Source of the DNA: Skermanella aerolata KACC 11604
GTDB taxonomy: Bacteria; Pseudomonadota; Alphaproteobacteria; Azospirillales; Azospirillaceae
DNA: 64,000 bases
Reading direction: 5' to 3'
NCBI RefSeq assembly: GCF_000936425.1
Contig: NZ_AVFK01000023.1
Span: 62,001 to 126,000, forward strand
Shown here: one piece after another, positions 1 to 9,648 of the stretch
Layout of the letters: every line of letters starts with the position of its first letter
How positions within the stretch are numbered: position 1 is the first letter of the stretch
Translations under genes and position numbers: made by a program
The notes under the pieces: generated by a model
The model's input: the letters and a program-made list of their open reading frames with translations, nothing else
What the model was told of the DNA's origin: nothing
Database searches by the model: none

Positions 1-583
<583 letters not shown>

Positions 584-618
584 TCAGGGTCAAGGTTTCT
601 GAGCTGGTGCCGTTTGGC

Positions 619-2766
619 TTACCGGCGGGAGTGTAACGGTTGGGGATCGACGTGCAGTTCGCCCGATCCTTCGAACAGGACGACGACGGAGCGTGCCGCC
701 GCATGATAGGTGAGACCGGACAGCGGGACCGCCGACTCCCATGGGTTGATCTCCTGTGGCGGTTCAAGCGAGGTGTCGATCCATCGACGCCAGCATCCGG
801 TGCCGCATACCGGCGGCAATTCGAATTCCAGCGCCTCCCAGTACGCGTTCAGGATCAGGTAAATGCTGGGTCCGGCCTGGTAAAGCCGTGCCTCGAAAGC
901 AAAGGCATGGGAATGCTCCCCCCAATCCGGCTGCCCGATGTTTACGCCGTGCCAGGTCTTGCTCGCGTGGCGGATCAGTTCGTTCAAGCTCCAGCGCCGG
1001 CGCTCGTGCGTCATGTCGCGCAGGCGCCGCCATGCATTGAGCAGGGTTACGAACCGATGCAGATCGGCATGCTTCTCGACCAGGTTCCAATCGAACCAAC
1101 TGACCTCGTTGTCCTGGCAATAGGCGTTGTTGTTGCCGTACTGGGTGCGCAGCACCTCGTCACCCATCAGGATCATGGGCATGCCGAGCGAGAGCAACGT
1201 AACGGTCAGGAAGTTCCTCACCTGCCGGTTCCGCAGCCTCTCGATGCTCCGGTCTTCGGACGGCCCCTCGACGCCGCAGTTCCAACTGCGGTTGTCGTCA
1301 GCACCGTCGCGGTTGCCCTCCCCATTGGCCTCATTGTGCTTCGCATTGTAGGACACGAGGTCGTTGAGGGTGAAGCCGTCGTGACAGGTGACGAAATTGA
1401 CGCTCTGCTCCGCCTCGCGTTCCTCGTGCCCGTAGATGTTGGGACTACCGACCAACCGGTCGGCGGCCCGCGCCGCCGATCCAGGCTCGCCGCGAAAGAA
1501 GGCCCTGATGTCATCGCGGAACCTGCCGTTCCACTCCTTCCAACTGTCTCCGATGAAGCTGCCGACCTGGTAGAGGCCCGCCGCGTCCCAGGCCTCCGCG
1601 AAGAGCTTGGTGCCCGCGAGCGCCGGGTCCGTGTCGATGTCCCACAGAACCGGCGGGTTCGGGATCGGCTGTCCCGACGGGTCCCGCGCCAGGATCGACG
1701 CGAGATCGAACCGGAATCCGTCCACATGCATTTCCTTCACCCAGTACCGGAGACTGTCCACGATCATCCGGCGGACGACGGGGTGGTTGGCATTCAAGGT
1801 ATTGCCGGTGCCGGTGTAGTTGGCGTAGCGTTCGCGGTCCTCTTCAAGAATGTAATAGGCGGCATTGTCCAACCCGCGAAAACACAGCGTCGGTCCGTCG
1901 TGGCCACCTTCCGCGGTGTGGTTGAACACGACGTCGAGGATCACTTCGATGCCCGCCCGGTGCAGCGCCTTGACCATGTCGCGGAACTCGTTCACGGGAC
2001 CGAGCGGGTCCCGGCGCGAGCTGTAGGCCTGATGCGGGGCGAAGAACGACACCGGCGCATAGCCCCAGTAGTTGACCTTCCCCGGTGGGCAATCCTGCGC
2101 GTCGAACTGGAAAACGGGCAGCAGTTCTACCGCGGTGATCCCCAACTGCCGGAGATAAGGGATCTTTTCGATCAGGCCTGCATAGGTGCCACGGGTCTTT
2201 TCGCCGAGACCGGAGCTGGGATGGCGGGTGAACCCCTTGACATGCATTTCGTAGATGATGGTTTGCGCCGATGACCGCCTCAGCGGCTCGTCGCCTTCCC
2301 AGTCGTAGTCGCTCGGGTCGACCATGACGCTCTTCATCGCGGTTGCGATATTGGCGCCGGCTCCCTTGGCTGCATCGCGGCTGTATCGATCCGGAACGAT
2401 CACGCCTCGTCCATACGGATCTAGAAGGAGCTTGGTGGGATCGAAGCGCATGCCTTTCGCCAGGTCCCGAGGTCCATCGGCGCGATAGCCGTAGATCTGG
2501 CCTGCCTTGATGCCAGGGACGAACACGTGCCAGTAGTGTCCGGTACGGCCGGATGCGGGATCGATGCGGATCACATGCTTGGGGCATGCGTCATCGACAT
2601 CGTCGAAAAGCAGCAGCTCGATCGCAGAGGCATGCTTGGAGAACACGCTGAAGTTCACCCCATCGCGGCACGGCGAAGCTCCCAGCGGGGAGCTGGTTCC
2701 TTGCAGCGGACCGTCTGCCAAGTCCGGGCGCGCGACCCTTGAGTCGATTTCGAGCATTGTCCTCAC
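619..2766 (-). CDS. glgX: Glycogen debranching enzyme GlgX
   Basis: Isoamylase-type alpha-1,6-glucosidase of GH13 that removes the short limit-dextrin branches left by glycogen phosphorylase; cytoplasmic. The 715-residue length is normal for GlgX. The N-terminal CBM48-like domain opens with the pattern SPLGASPCRDGVNFSVFSK. The GH13 motifs follow in order: DVVFNHTAEGG, the nucleophile motif DGFRFDLAS, the acid/base motif FAEAWDAAG, and NFVTCHDGFTLNDLVSYN with a trailing NEANGEGNRDG typical of GlgX/TreX. It starts 50 nt after the glgP stop and is followed 56 nt later by ldh, so it sits in the same transcription unit. TreX-type debranching enzymes are the only serious alternative. Confidence 0.94.
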   Translation of the reverse strand: MRTMLEIDSRVARPDLADGPLQGTSSPLGASPCRDGVNFSVFSKHASAIELLLFDDVDDACPKHVIRIDPASGRTGHYWHVFVPGIKAGQIYGYRADGPRDLAKGMRFDPTKLLLDPYGRGVIVPDRYSRDAAKGAGANIATAMKSVMVDPSDYDWEGDEPLRRSSAQTIIYEMHVKGFTRHPSSGLGEKTRGTYAGLIEKIPYLRQLGITAVELLPVFQFDAQDCPPGKVNYWGYAPVSFFAPHQAYSSRRDPLGPVNEFRDMVKALHRAGIEVILDVVFNHTAEGGHDGPTLCFRGLDNAAYYILEEDRERYANYTGTGNTLNANHPVVRRMIVDSLRYWVKEMHVDGFRFDLASILARDPSGQPIPNPPVLWDIDTDPALAGTKLFAEAWDAAGLYQVGSFIGDSWKEWNGRFRDDIRAFFRGEPGSAARAADRLVGSPNIYGHEEREAEQSVNFVTCHDGFTLNDLVSYNAKHNEANGEGNRDGADDNRSWNCGVEGPSEDRSIERLRNRQVRNFLTVTLLSLGMPMILMGDEVLRTQYGNNNAYCQDNEVSWFDWNLVEKHADLHRFVTLLNAWRRLRDMTHERRRWSLNELIRHASKTWHGVNIGQPDWGEHSHAFAFEARLYQAGPSIYLILNAYWEALEFELPPVCGTGCWRRWIDTSLEPPQEINPWESAVPLSGLTYHAAARSVVVLFEGSGELHVDPQPLHSRR

Positions 2767-2816
2767 CGAGTGGTCGGTAAAGCGAGCGTTCTCCAGGATT
2801 GCGTCCCAGGATTACC

Positions 2817-5327
2817 TCAGGGCACTGGGCATGGTTTCGCATCCCAGATCTCGGCCGCGTATTCCGCGATCGTACGGTCGCTGGAGAACTTTCCGGAGCT
2901 GGCGACGTTCACGATGACCTTGCGAGCCCACTCATCCGGATCGCGATACAGCTCAAGCAGCCGATTGTCCGCCTCGAGGTAGGCCTTGAGGTCCGCCAAG
3001 TGCATGTAGTGGTCGCCGCCGGTCAGCAGGGTCTGGCGCAGCGGCTCGAAGATGCCCGGTTCGAAGCGGCTGAAGTGGTCGGAAAAGATCAGGTCGAGTG
3101 CCGCGCGGGTTTCCGGTTCGTTGTCATAATGCCAGTGCGGGCTGTACCAGCTTCGGCTGCCGGCCACCTGCTCCGCCGTCAGGCCGAACATGAAGAAGTT
3201 GTCTTCGCCGGCGGCTTCGGCCATCTCGATCGTGGCGCCGTCCCGCGTTCCGATGGTCAAGGCCCCGTTCATCATGAACTTCATGTTGCTCGTACCGCTC
3301 GCCTCATATCCCGCCGTCGAGATCTGGTTGGATACGTCGCTGGCCGGAATCAGCCGCTCCGCCAGGGACACGGAGTACTCGGGCAGGAACACGACCTTGA
3401 GGCGTCCGCGCACCGCCGGATCGCCATCGATGGCGCCGGCCAGATTGTTCAGGAACTTGATGATGATCTTGGCCAGGTGATAGGCGGGTGCTGCCTTGCC
3501 CGCGAAAAAGAACGTGCGCGGCGCCATCTCAAGATCCGGGTTCTCGCGCAGGCGGTTGTAGAGCACCACCACCCGCAAAGCATTCAGCAATTGCCGCTTG
3601 TACTCATGGATGCGCTTGATCTGACAGTCGAAGATCGTATCCGGGTCCACGGTTACGCCGGACGTGGATTGGAGCCAATCGGCGAACCGCGACTTGGCTT
3701 CGCGCTTCGCGGTACGGACGGCATCGCGAAATCCCTTGTCTTCGGCGAGCGGCTTGAGCCTTTCCAGTTCGCCAAGGTCGGTGACCCAGCCGTCGCCGAT
3801 GGCGTTGGTGATGCTGCGGGCCAGATGCGGGTTGGCCAGCAGAAGCCAGCGCCGGGGCGTCACGCCGTTGGTCTTGTTGCTGAAGCTCTCGGGGAACATC
3901 TCGGCCAGATCCTTGACCGTGACCGTTCGCAGCAGGTCGGAATGGATGGCGGCGACGCCGTTGGTGCTGTGCGAGCCGACGATGGCGAGGTTGGCCATCC
4001 GGATCTTGCGCTCGGCGCCTTCCTCGATCAGGCTCACGCGCTCGACACGGCCGTCATCGCCCGGAAAGCGGGCCTGCACCTCCTCCGTGAGGCGACGGTC
4101 GATTTCCAGGATGATCTCCAGATGACGCGGCAGCAGCAGTGCGAACCAGGGCAGCGGCCACTTCTCCAGGGCTTCGGGAAGGAGTGTGTGGTTCGTGTAG
4201 GCCAGCGTCTGACGGGTAAGGTTCCACGCCTCGTCCCATCCAAGCCGCGCCTCGTCGAGCAAGAGCCGCATCAGCTCGGGCACGGCCAAGCTCGGGTGCG
4301 TGTCGTTGAGCTGGATGGCGGCCTTGGCCGGCAGCTTGCTCCAGTTCGGAATCCCCTGGTCGGAATTGTGCAGGCGGAAGCGCCGCACGAGGTCCGCCAG
4401 CGAGCAGGCGACGAGGAAATACTCCTGCACGAAACGCAGTCCCTGGCCCATGCTCGTGGAATCGTCGGGATAGAGCACCCGTGTCAGGGACTCCGCCGTC
4501 AGCCGCTCGGCCAGCGCGCCCACGAAGTCGCCGGCGCTGAAGGCCTGGAAGTCGAAGGTGTCGGGTGCCGCGGCGGCCCAGAGCCGGAGCGTGTTGACGG
4601 TCTTTCCGCCATAGCCCACGACCGGGCGGTCGTAAGGGATGCCGAGCAGGCTCGAGGGCCTGCCGACGATCACCCCCAGGGTCCCGCCGCGCACCTCGAA
4701 CGAGCAGCCGAGCTTGACCTCCACCTTCTCCTCGGGCCGGACGACTTCCCACGGGTCGGGACGCCGCAACCAGTTGTCCGGCTGCTCGACCTGCCAGCCG
4801 TCCCGGATCGTCTGCTTGAAGATGCCGTACTCGTACCGCAGCCCGTAGCCCATTGCCGGAAGCTGCATCGTGGCCATGGAGTCGATGAAACATGCGGCGA
4901 GGCGGCCAAGCCCGCCGTTGCCCAAGCCGGCATCGGGCTCCTGCTCCAGCACCGCGATCCAGTCGAGGCCCTTGTCGGCGGTGGCCCGCTTTACGACAGG
5001 ATCCAAAAGGAGATTCAGAAGGTTGTTGGTCAGGGAGCGCCCGACCAGGAACTCCATGGACAGATAGTAGACGCGCTTGGGGTTTTGTCGCGCGTATGTC
5101 TGCTCCGTGAGCACCCATCGTTGCGAGAGGACATCCCGGACGGAGCGGGCGACGGCCTCGAAGCGCTCCCGCGGCCCCAGTGTCGACAGATCGGCAACGT
5201 TGTCGAACATGAGGTGCCGCTCGTAAAGCGCATCGCTCGTCCCGGTGAACCGGATCGGCCCGCACCCGTACTGCTGGAGAAGCTTGCTCATGTCCGGAGT
5301 GTCGACTGCTATCCCGTCGCTGCCCAT
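2817..5327 (-). CDS. glgP: Glycogen/starch phosphorylase
   Basis: GT35 alpha-glucan phosphorylase releasing glucose-1-phosphate from glycogen with pyridoxal phosphate; cytoplasmic, 836 residues. Family signatures include YYLSMEFLVGRSL near the N-terminus, the glucan-site stretch GNGGLGRLAACFIDSMATM, and the PLP-lysine region EASGTSNMKFMMNGALTIG. The ATG at 5327 is chosen because GGGAGGA lies about 7 nt upstream; an in-frame ATG at 5405 would overlap the end of the RND permease gene and lacks a comparable site. It lies about 75 nt downstream of that permease gene and 50 nt upstream of glgX, so phosphorylase and debranching enzyme should be made together. Biosynthetic glg genes are not in the window. 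Confidence 0.94.
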   Translation of the reverse strand: MGSDGIAVDTPDMSKLLQQYGCGPIRFTGTSDALYERHLMFDNVADLSTLGPRERFEAVARSVRDVLSQRWVLTEQTYARQNPKRVYYLSMEFLVGRSLTNNLLNLLLDPVVKRATADKGLDWIAVLEQEPDAGLGNGGLGRLAACFIDSMATMQLPAMGYGLRYEYGIFKQTIRDGWQVEQPDNWLRRPDPWEVVRPEEKVEVKLGCSFEVRGGTLGVIVGRPSSLLGIPYDRPVVGYGGKTVNTLRLWAAAAPDTFDFQAFSAGDFVGALAERLTAESLTRVLYPDDSTSMGQGLRFVQEYFLVACSLADLVRRFRLHNSDQGIPNWSKLPAKAAIQLNDTHPSLAVPELMRLLLDEARLGWDEAWNLTRQTLAYTNHTLLPEALEKWPLPWFALLLPRHLEIILEIDRRLTEEVQARFPGDDGRVERVSLIEEGAERKIRMANLAIVGSHSTNGVAAIHSDLLRTVTVKDLAEMFPESFSNKTNGVTPRRWLLLANPHLARSITNAIGDGWVTDLGELERLKPLAEDKGFRDAVRTAKREAKSRFADWLQSTSGVTVDPDTIFDCQIKRIHEYKRQLLNALRVVVLYNRLRENPDLEMAPRTFFFAGKAAPAYHLAKIIIKFLNNLAGAIDGDPAVRGRLKVVFLPEYSVSLAERLIPASDVSNQISTAGYEASGTSNMKFMMNGALTIGTRDGATIEMAEAAGEDNFFMFGLTAEQVAGSRSWYSPHWHYDNEPETRAALDLIFSDHFSRFEPGIFEPLRQTLLTGGDHYMHLADLKAYLEADNRLLELYRDPDEWARKVIVNVASSGKFSSDRTIAEYAAEIWDAKPCPVP

Positions 5328-5401
5328 AGCGTGTCCTCCCTGTGCCGCGTCCATGTCGGCTGCCGCTTCGCTCCAGCCGACCTGCGATTGACGAGCCCGC
5401 G

Positions 5402-8400
5402 TCATTCCCCGGCCGCCCCGGCATGCAAGGGTCCCGTGGTATCTTCCGTCGCTTTCTCCCGGCCGGGTTCCTTGATGCGGAACCAGGTGACGTAGAGGGC
5501 GGGCAGGAACAGCAGGGTCAGCACCGTGGCCACGATCAGGCCGCCGATGATCGCGTAGGCCATGGGTCCCCAGAAGACTTCAGGTGCTATCGGGATCATG
5601 CCGAGGCTGGCAGCGGCCGCCGTCAGCATGATCGGCCGCACGCGATGCATCGTGGCATTGATCACGGCATCCCAGGGATGCTCCCCCGCCTCCAGATGTT
5701 CGTCGATCTGTGCGATCATGATGACCGAGTTGCGGACGATCATCCCGATCAGTGCCACCACGCCGAGGATGGCGACGAAGCCCAGCGGCGTGCCGGTCGG
5801 CACGAGCGCCGCGACCACGCCGATCAGGCCAAGAGGGGCGACGCTGATAACCAGAAACAGCTTCTGGAAACTCTGGAGCTGGATCATCAGGATGGTCAGC
5901 ATCACGAAGATCATGATCGGGAATACCGCCGTGATCGACGTCATGCCCTTGGCGCTGTTCTCGACCGTGCCGCCGACCTCGATGGAGTATCCCGGAGGCA
6001 GGCTTTGCCGCAGCTGGTCCACCGCTGGTGCGAGCTGATTTACGATCGTCGGCGCCTGGAGTGGTGGAACCAGGTCGGCCTGGACGGTGATCGTAGGCAG
6101 GCGCTCGCGCCGCCAGATCAGCGGCTGCTCAAGGTCGTAGCGCAGCGTTGCAACCTCTCTCAGCGGCACGGTGCGGCCGTCCGGAAGGGCGACCTGGAGG
6201 TTGCGCAGGGTTTCGATCGAACTGCGCTCCGCATTGCTGGCCTGGGCCACCACGTCGATCAGGTAGATGCCGTCACGCACCTGGGTGAAGATCGCGCCCG
6301 ATACCGTGGCGTTCAGCGCCTCGCTCAGGGACTTGGAGCTGATCCCCAACTGGCGCGCCTTATCCTGATCGACATCGACCCGCACCACCTTCGACGGTTC
6401 GTTCCAGTCGTAATTGATCAGCAGCGTATACGGGTTCGTGCCGATCGTATCGGCCAGCCGGTAGGCGGCTTCCCGCACCTGCCCGACATCGGGTCCGGAA
6501 ACCCGGTACTGGATCGGCCAGCCGACCGGCGGTCCCATCTCCAGCGGGCTGACACGGGTACTCAGGTCCGAGAAATCCTCGTTCAGCACCTTTTCCAGCC
6601 GCGCCCGGACACCGTCGCGGAGATCGTATCCCTTGGTCACCACCACCGCCTGAGCGAAGTAGTCGTTGGCGAGCTGGACGTCCAAGGGCAGATAGAACCG
6701 GATGGCACCCTGGCCTATGTAGAAGCTCCAGCTGGCAATTTCCGGATCGGCGGCCAGCACCTTCTCGAATCGGTCCACCACTTCCTGCGTCGCCTTGATC
6801 GAGGAGGTCTGGGGCAGCGTCAGGTTGACCAGCAGCTCCGACCGATCGGATGCCGGAAAGAACTGCTGCTGAACGAAGCGCAGGCCGAACACGGAAAGGC
6901 CGAACAGCGCCACCGTGACAATGATCACGACATATCTTGCCCGCATGGCGAGACGCAGGCTCCACCGGAACGCGCGCATCAGGCGGCCCGGCTCCCCATG
7001 CCCGGCATGCTGCTTTTTCGGATCGGGCGGCCGCAGCACCTTGACCCCGATCAGCGGGGCGAACATGACGGCCACGATCCAGGAAAACAGCAGCGCCATC
7101 GCCACCACGGCGAACAGCGAGAAGCAGTATTCCGCCGCACCGCCTTGCGCAAATCCGATCGGAATGAAGCCCGCCACAGTGATCAGCGTGCCGGTGAGCA
7201 TCGGAAAGGCCGTCGAGGTGTAGGCGAAGGTCGCCGCCTTATCCAGGCTGAGCCCTTCCTCCAGCTTGGTGATCATCATCTCGACGGTGATCATGGCATC
7301 GTCCACCAGCAGGCCCAATGCGATGATCAAGGCTCCGAGCGAGATCCGCTGGAGTGCGATGCCGAAGTATTCCATGCCGATGAAGGTCATCGCCAGCACC
7401 AGCGGGATCGAGCAGGCCACCACGATCCCGGCGCGCAGTCCCAAGCTGACGAAGCTGACCGCCAGGACGATGATGACCGCTTCCTTCAGCGCCTTGGTGA
7501 AGCCGGCGACCGACTCCTCGACGACGACGGACTGATTGGCGACCAGATGAGTGTTGATGCCGATCGGCAGGTTCGCTTCGACCTGACGCATCCGCTCGTG
7601 GATGCCCTCGCCGAAATCCAGGACGTTGCCGCCAGCGGCCATCGAGATGATCATGCCGATGGCGGGTTCACCGTTGTAGCGGAAGATCGGCGCCGGCGGA
7701 TCGGCATAGCCGCGCCGGACCTCCGCAAGATCGGCAAGCCGGTAGAACTTGCCGTCGGCTCGCAGGTTGATGCTTCGAAGACTCTCCTCTGAGGCGAGTT
7801 CGCCGCTGACCCGGACCGTGACCTTCTCATCGCCGGCCTGGACGACACCGGCTGGAGCCACCGCGTTCTGCGCCTGAAGTTCGGCGACGATCTGATTGCG
7901 GTCGATCCCCAGCGCCGCAAGCTGCCGGGTCGAGAAGTCCAGGTAGATCTTTTCGTTCTGGATGCCGACGAACTGGATCTTGCCGACATCCGGCACGCGC
8001 ATCAGTTCGGCCCGCGCCGTTTCGGCAAAGTCCTTCAGTTCACGGTAGCTGAAACCATCGGCCGTGAAGGCGTAGACCGTACCGAAGGTATCGCCGAACT
8101 CGTCGTTGAAGACCGGTCCCTGAATACCCTGCGGCAGGGAGCCCCTCATGTCGGCGATCTTCTTGCGCACCTGATACCACAGGTCCGGGATTTCCTCGGC
8201 GGGCGTATAGTCCTTCAAGTTGACATAGACGACCGAAAATCCTGGCCGGGTGTAGCTCTTGACGTAGTCGAGATAGGGCACCTCCTCGAGCTTCTTCTCG
8301 ATCGGGTCGGTCACCAGATTGATCATGTCGTCGATGGTGGCGCCGGGCCATGCGGTCTGGACCACCATGGTCTTGATGGCGAAGGCCGGGTCTTCCTCCC

Positions 8401-8509
8401 GGCCGAGCCGTGTGTAGGCGATGCCGCCGGCCAGCGTCAGGGCAAGGATCAGGTACCAGGTGAAGGAGCGGTGCCGAAGCGCCCACTCGGAGAGATTAAA
8501 GCCGGTCAT
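5402..8509 (-). CDS. RND-family efflux permease (AcrB/HAE1-like)
   Basis: Inner-membrane proton-driven pump subunit of a tripartite efflux complex; 1035 residues, the usual size. The layout is classic: one N-terminal membrane segment (about residues 15-32), a large periplasmic loop (PGATIDDMINLVTDPIEKKL), a bundle of membrane helices around residues 330-540, a second periplasmic loop (about 560-850) and a final helix bundle. Charged intramembrane residues occur around GLLVDDAMITVEMMI. Its start overlaps the stop of the upstream membrane-fusion protein by 4 nt (ATGA), so the two are translationally coupled. No TolC-like outer-membrane factor is nearby. Substrate cannot be told from sequence; the short loops and lack of metal-relay signature argue for organic compounds rather than a heavy-metal exporter. 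Confidence 0.93.
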   Translation of the reverse strand: MTGFNLSEWALRHRSFTWYLILALTLAGGIAYTRLGREEDPAFAIKTMVVQTAWPGATIDDMINLVTDPIEKKLEEVPYLDYVKSYTRPGFSVVYVNLKDYTPAEEIPDLWYQVRKKIADMRGSLPQGIQGPVFNDEFGDTFGTVYAFTADGFSYRELKDFAETARAELMRVPDVGKIQFVGIQNEKIYLDFSTRQLAALGIDRNQIVAELQAQNAVAPAGVVQAGDEKVTVRVSGELASEESLRSINLRADGKFYRLADLAEVRRGYADPPAPIFRYNGEPAIGMIISMAAGGNVLDFGEGIHERMRQVEANLPIGINTHLVANQSVVVEESVAGFTKALKEAVIIVLAVSFVSLGLRAGIVVACSIPLVLAMTFIGMEYFGIALQRISLGALIIALGLLVDDAMITVEMMITKLEEGLSLDKAATFAYTSTAFPMLTGTLITVAGFIPIGFAQGGAAEYCFSLFAVVAMALLFSWIVAVMFAPLIGVKVLRPPDPKKQHAGHGEPGRLMRAFRWSLRLAMRARYVVIIVTVALFGLSVFGLRFVQQQFFPASDRSELLVNLTLPQTSSIKATQEVVDRFEKVLAADPEIASWSFYIGQGAIRFYLPLDVQLANDYFAQAVVVTKGYDLRDGVRARLEKVLNEDFSDLSTRVSPLEMGPPVGWPIQYRVSGPDVGQVREAAYRLADTIGTNPYTLLINYDWNEPSKVVRVDVDQDKARQLGISSKSLSEALNATVSGAIFTQVRDGIYLIDVVAQASNAERSSIETLRNLQVALPDGRTVPLREVATLRYDLEQPLIWRRERLPTITVQADLVPPLQAPTIVNQLAPAVDQLRQSLPPGYSIEVGGTVENSAKGMTSITAVFPIMIFVMLTILMIQLQSFQKLFLVISVAPLGLIGVVAALVPTGTPLGFVAILGVVALIGMIVRNSVIMIAQIDEHLEAGEHPWDAVINATMHRVRPIMLTAAAASLGMIPIAPEVFWGPMAYAIIGGLIVATVLTLLFLPALYVTWFRIKEPGREKATEDTTGPLHAGAAGE

Positions 8510-9648
8510 GGTGCCGCCGCCGTTTCGATTTGCTTTCCAAGCCGGACCCGCTGGCCTTCCGCAAGGCTGTGCGCGCCGGCGGTGACGACGATGTCTCCCT
8601 GGGCTAGGCCGTCGGTGACGACGACCGGCCCGCCGGCTTGTCCGGGCCGGGTCGAGACCGTACGGCGCTTGACCGTCTGCTGCTTCGGATCGACGACCCA
8701 GACGAAGGTCTGTTCCGCCTCATGGACCACCGCCGGGGCCGGCAGCTCGACCACGGGAGCCGGCGGCTGCTTGAGCCTTCCGGTCACGGTGGCTCCGAGG
8801 CGCAGCGCGTCGGGCGGGCTCTCGAGCGCTATCCGGACGGTATGGGTCCGGGTGACGGGATCCGCCTGGGGCGAGACTTCCCGAACGTGGCCCACCGATG
8901 TTATGTCCGGCGCGCCGGCCAGGGCCACTTCGATCACCGGCTCCTTCGGCGCCGATCGGACACCGGCCTCGGCGACATTGAACACGGCTTCCCGCTCCTC
9001 CGGCTGGGCGATCCGCGCGACCATTTCGCCGACCTCGACGACCTGACCCGCATCGGGACCGACGCCGGTCACGACCCCGTCCCGATCCGCCACCAGTTCG
9101 GTGTAGCCGACCCGGTCCCTGGACGTCTGCCGGGCGGCTTGGGCGGCCACCACCTTGGCATCCGCCGTGCGCTTGGACAGCAATGCCGCATCGTAGAGCA
9201 CCTGGGTAGTATTGCCGTTCTTGAGAAGCTCGCGCTTGCGCGCTTCCTCGTTGTTGGCCTGCACCTGTTCCGCCTGGGCGATGGCGAGATCGGCCTCGGC
9301 TGTGCGCAAGGCGTTTCGCTGGTCCTGATCGTCCAGCCGGGCGAGCAGGTCGCCTGCCCGGACACGATCGCCGACATCGACCTTCCGCTCGATCAGCTTG
9401 CCGGCGATGCGGAAACCCAGGTCCGCTTCGGCCCGCGCCTCGATCGTCCCGGTCACGGAGCCGGACATGCTGAAGGTCACGGGTTGGACCGTAAGGGTCT
9501 GGACCGGACGGATCACGGGAGCCGCGTCGGCTTGATGCGCGTTCCGCTCTTCGCAGCCTGTGAGCGTCATGGCTCCCGTCGCGGCCATAATGAGAAATGC
9601 GGCCGGCAGCAGCCGTGTGCCCGAAGTCGGAACTCGCCTGTTCATCAT
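8506..9648 (-). CDS. RND efflux membrane-fusion lipoprotein (second of two)
   Basis: Periplasmic adaptor linking the RND pump to an outer-membrane channel; 380 residues. The N-terminus is a lipoprotein signal ending in the lipobox LTGC (Cys about residue 32). It is followed by the split biotinyl-lipoyl half-motifs (GSVTGTIEARAEADLGFRIA and ADRDGVVTGVGPDAGQVVEV) flanking an alpha-hairpin (AQAEQVQANNEEARKRELL), then a beta-barrel domain. It overlaps the preceding adaptor gene by 4 nt and the following permease gene by 4 nt, so all three form a tight unit. Having two full adaptors before one permease is noteworthy; they share the same architecture but differ in sequence. Confidence 0.92.
   Translation of the reverse strand: MMNRRVPTSGTRLLPAAFLIMAATGAMTLTGCEERNAHQADAAPVIRPVQTLTVQPVTFSMSGSVTGTIEARAEADLGFRIAGKLIERKVDVGDRVRAGDLLARLDDQDQRNALRTAEADLAIAQAEQVQANNEEARKRELLKNGNTTQVLYDAALLSKRTADAKVVAAQAARQTSRDRVGYTELVADRDGVVTGVGPDAGQVVEVGEMVARIAQPEEREAVFNVAEAGVRSAPKEPVIEVALAGAPDITSVGHVREVSPQADPVTRTHTVRIALESPPDALRLGATVTGRLKQPPAPVVELPAPAVVHEAEQTFVWVVDPKQQTVKRRTVSTRPGQAGGPVVVTDGLAQGDIVVTAGAHSLAEGQRVRLGKQIETAAAP

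Noticed and set aside
640-2274. 544-codon plus-strand open frame opposite glgX
   Set aside because: High-GC antisense shadow: its frame mirrors glgX codons, it has no domain pattern, and glgX is a certain gene on the other strand.
2799-7792. Two very long plus-strand open frames (898 and 816 codons) opposite glgP and the RND permease gene
   Set aside because: Composition is rich in Arg, Gly, His and Asp, as antisense frames of GC-rich genes usually are; no recognisable domain.
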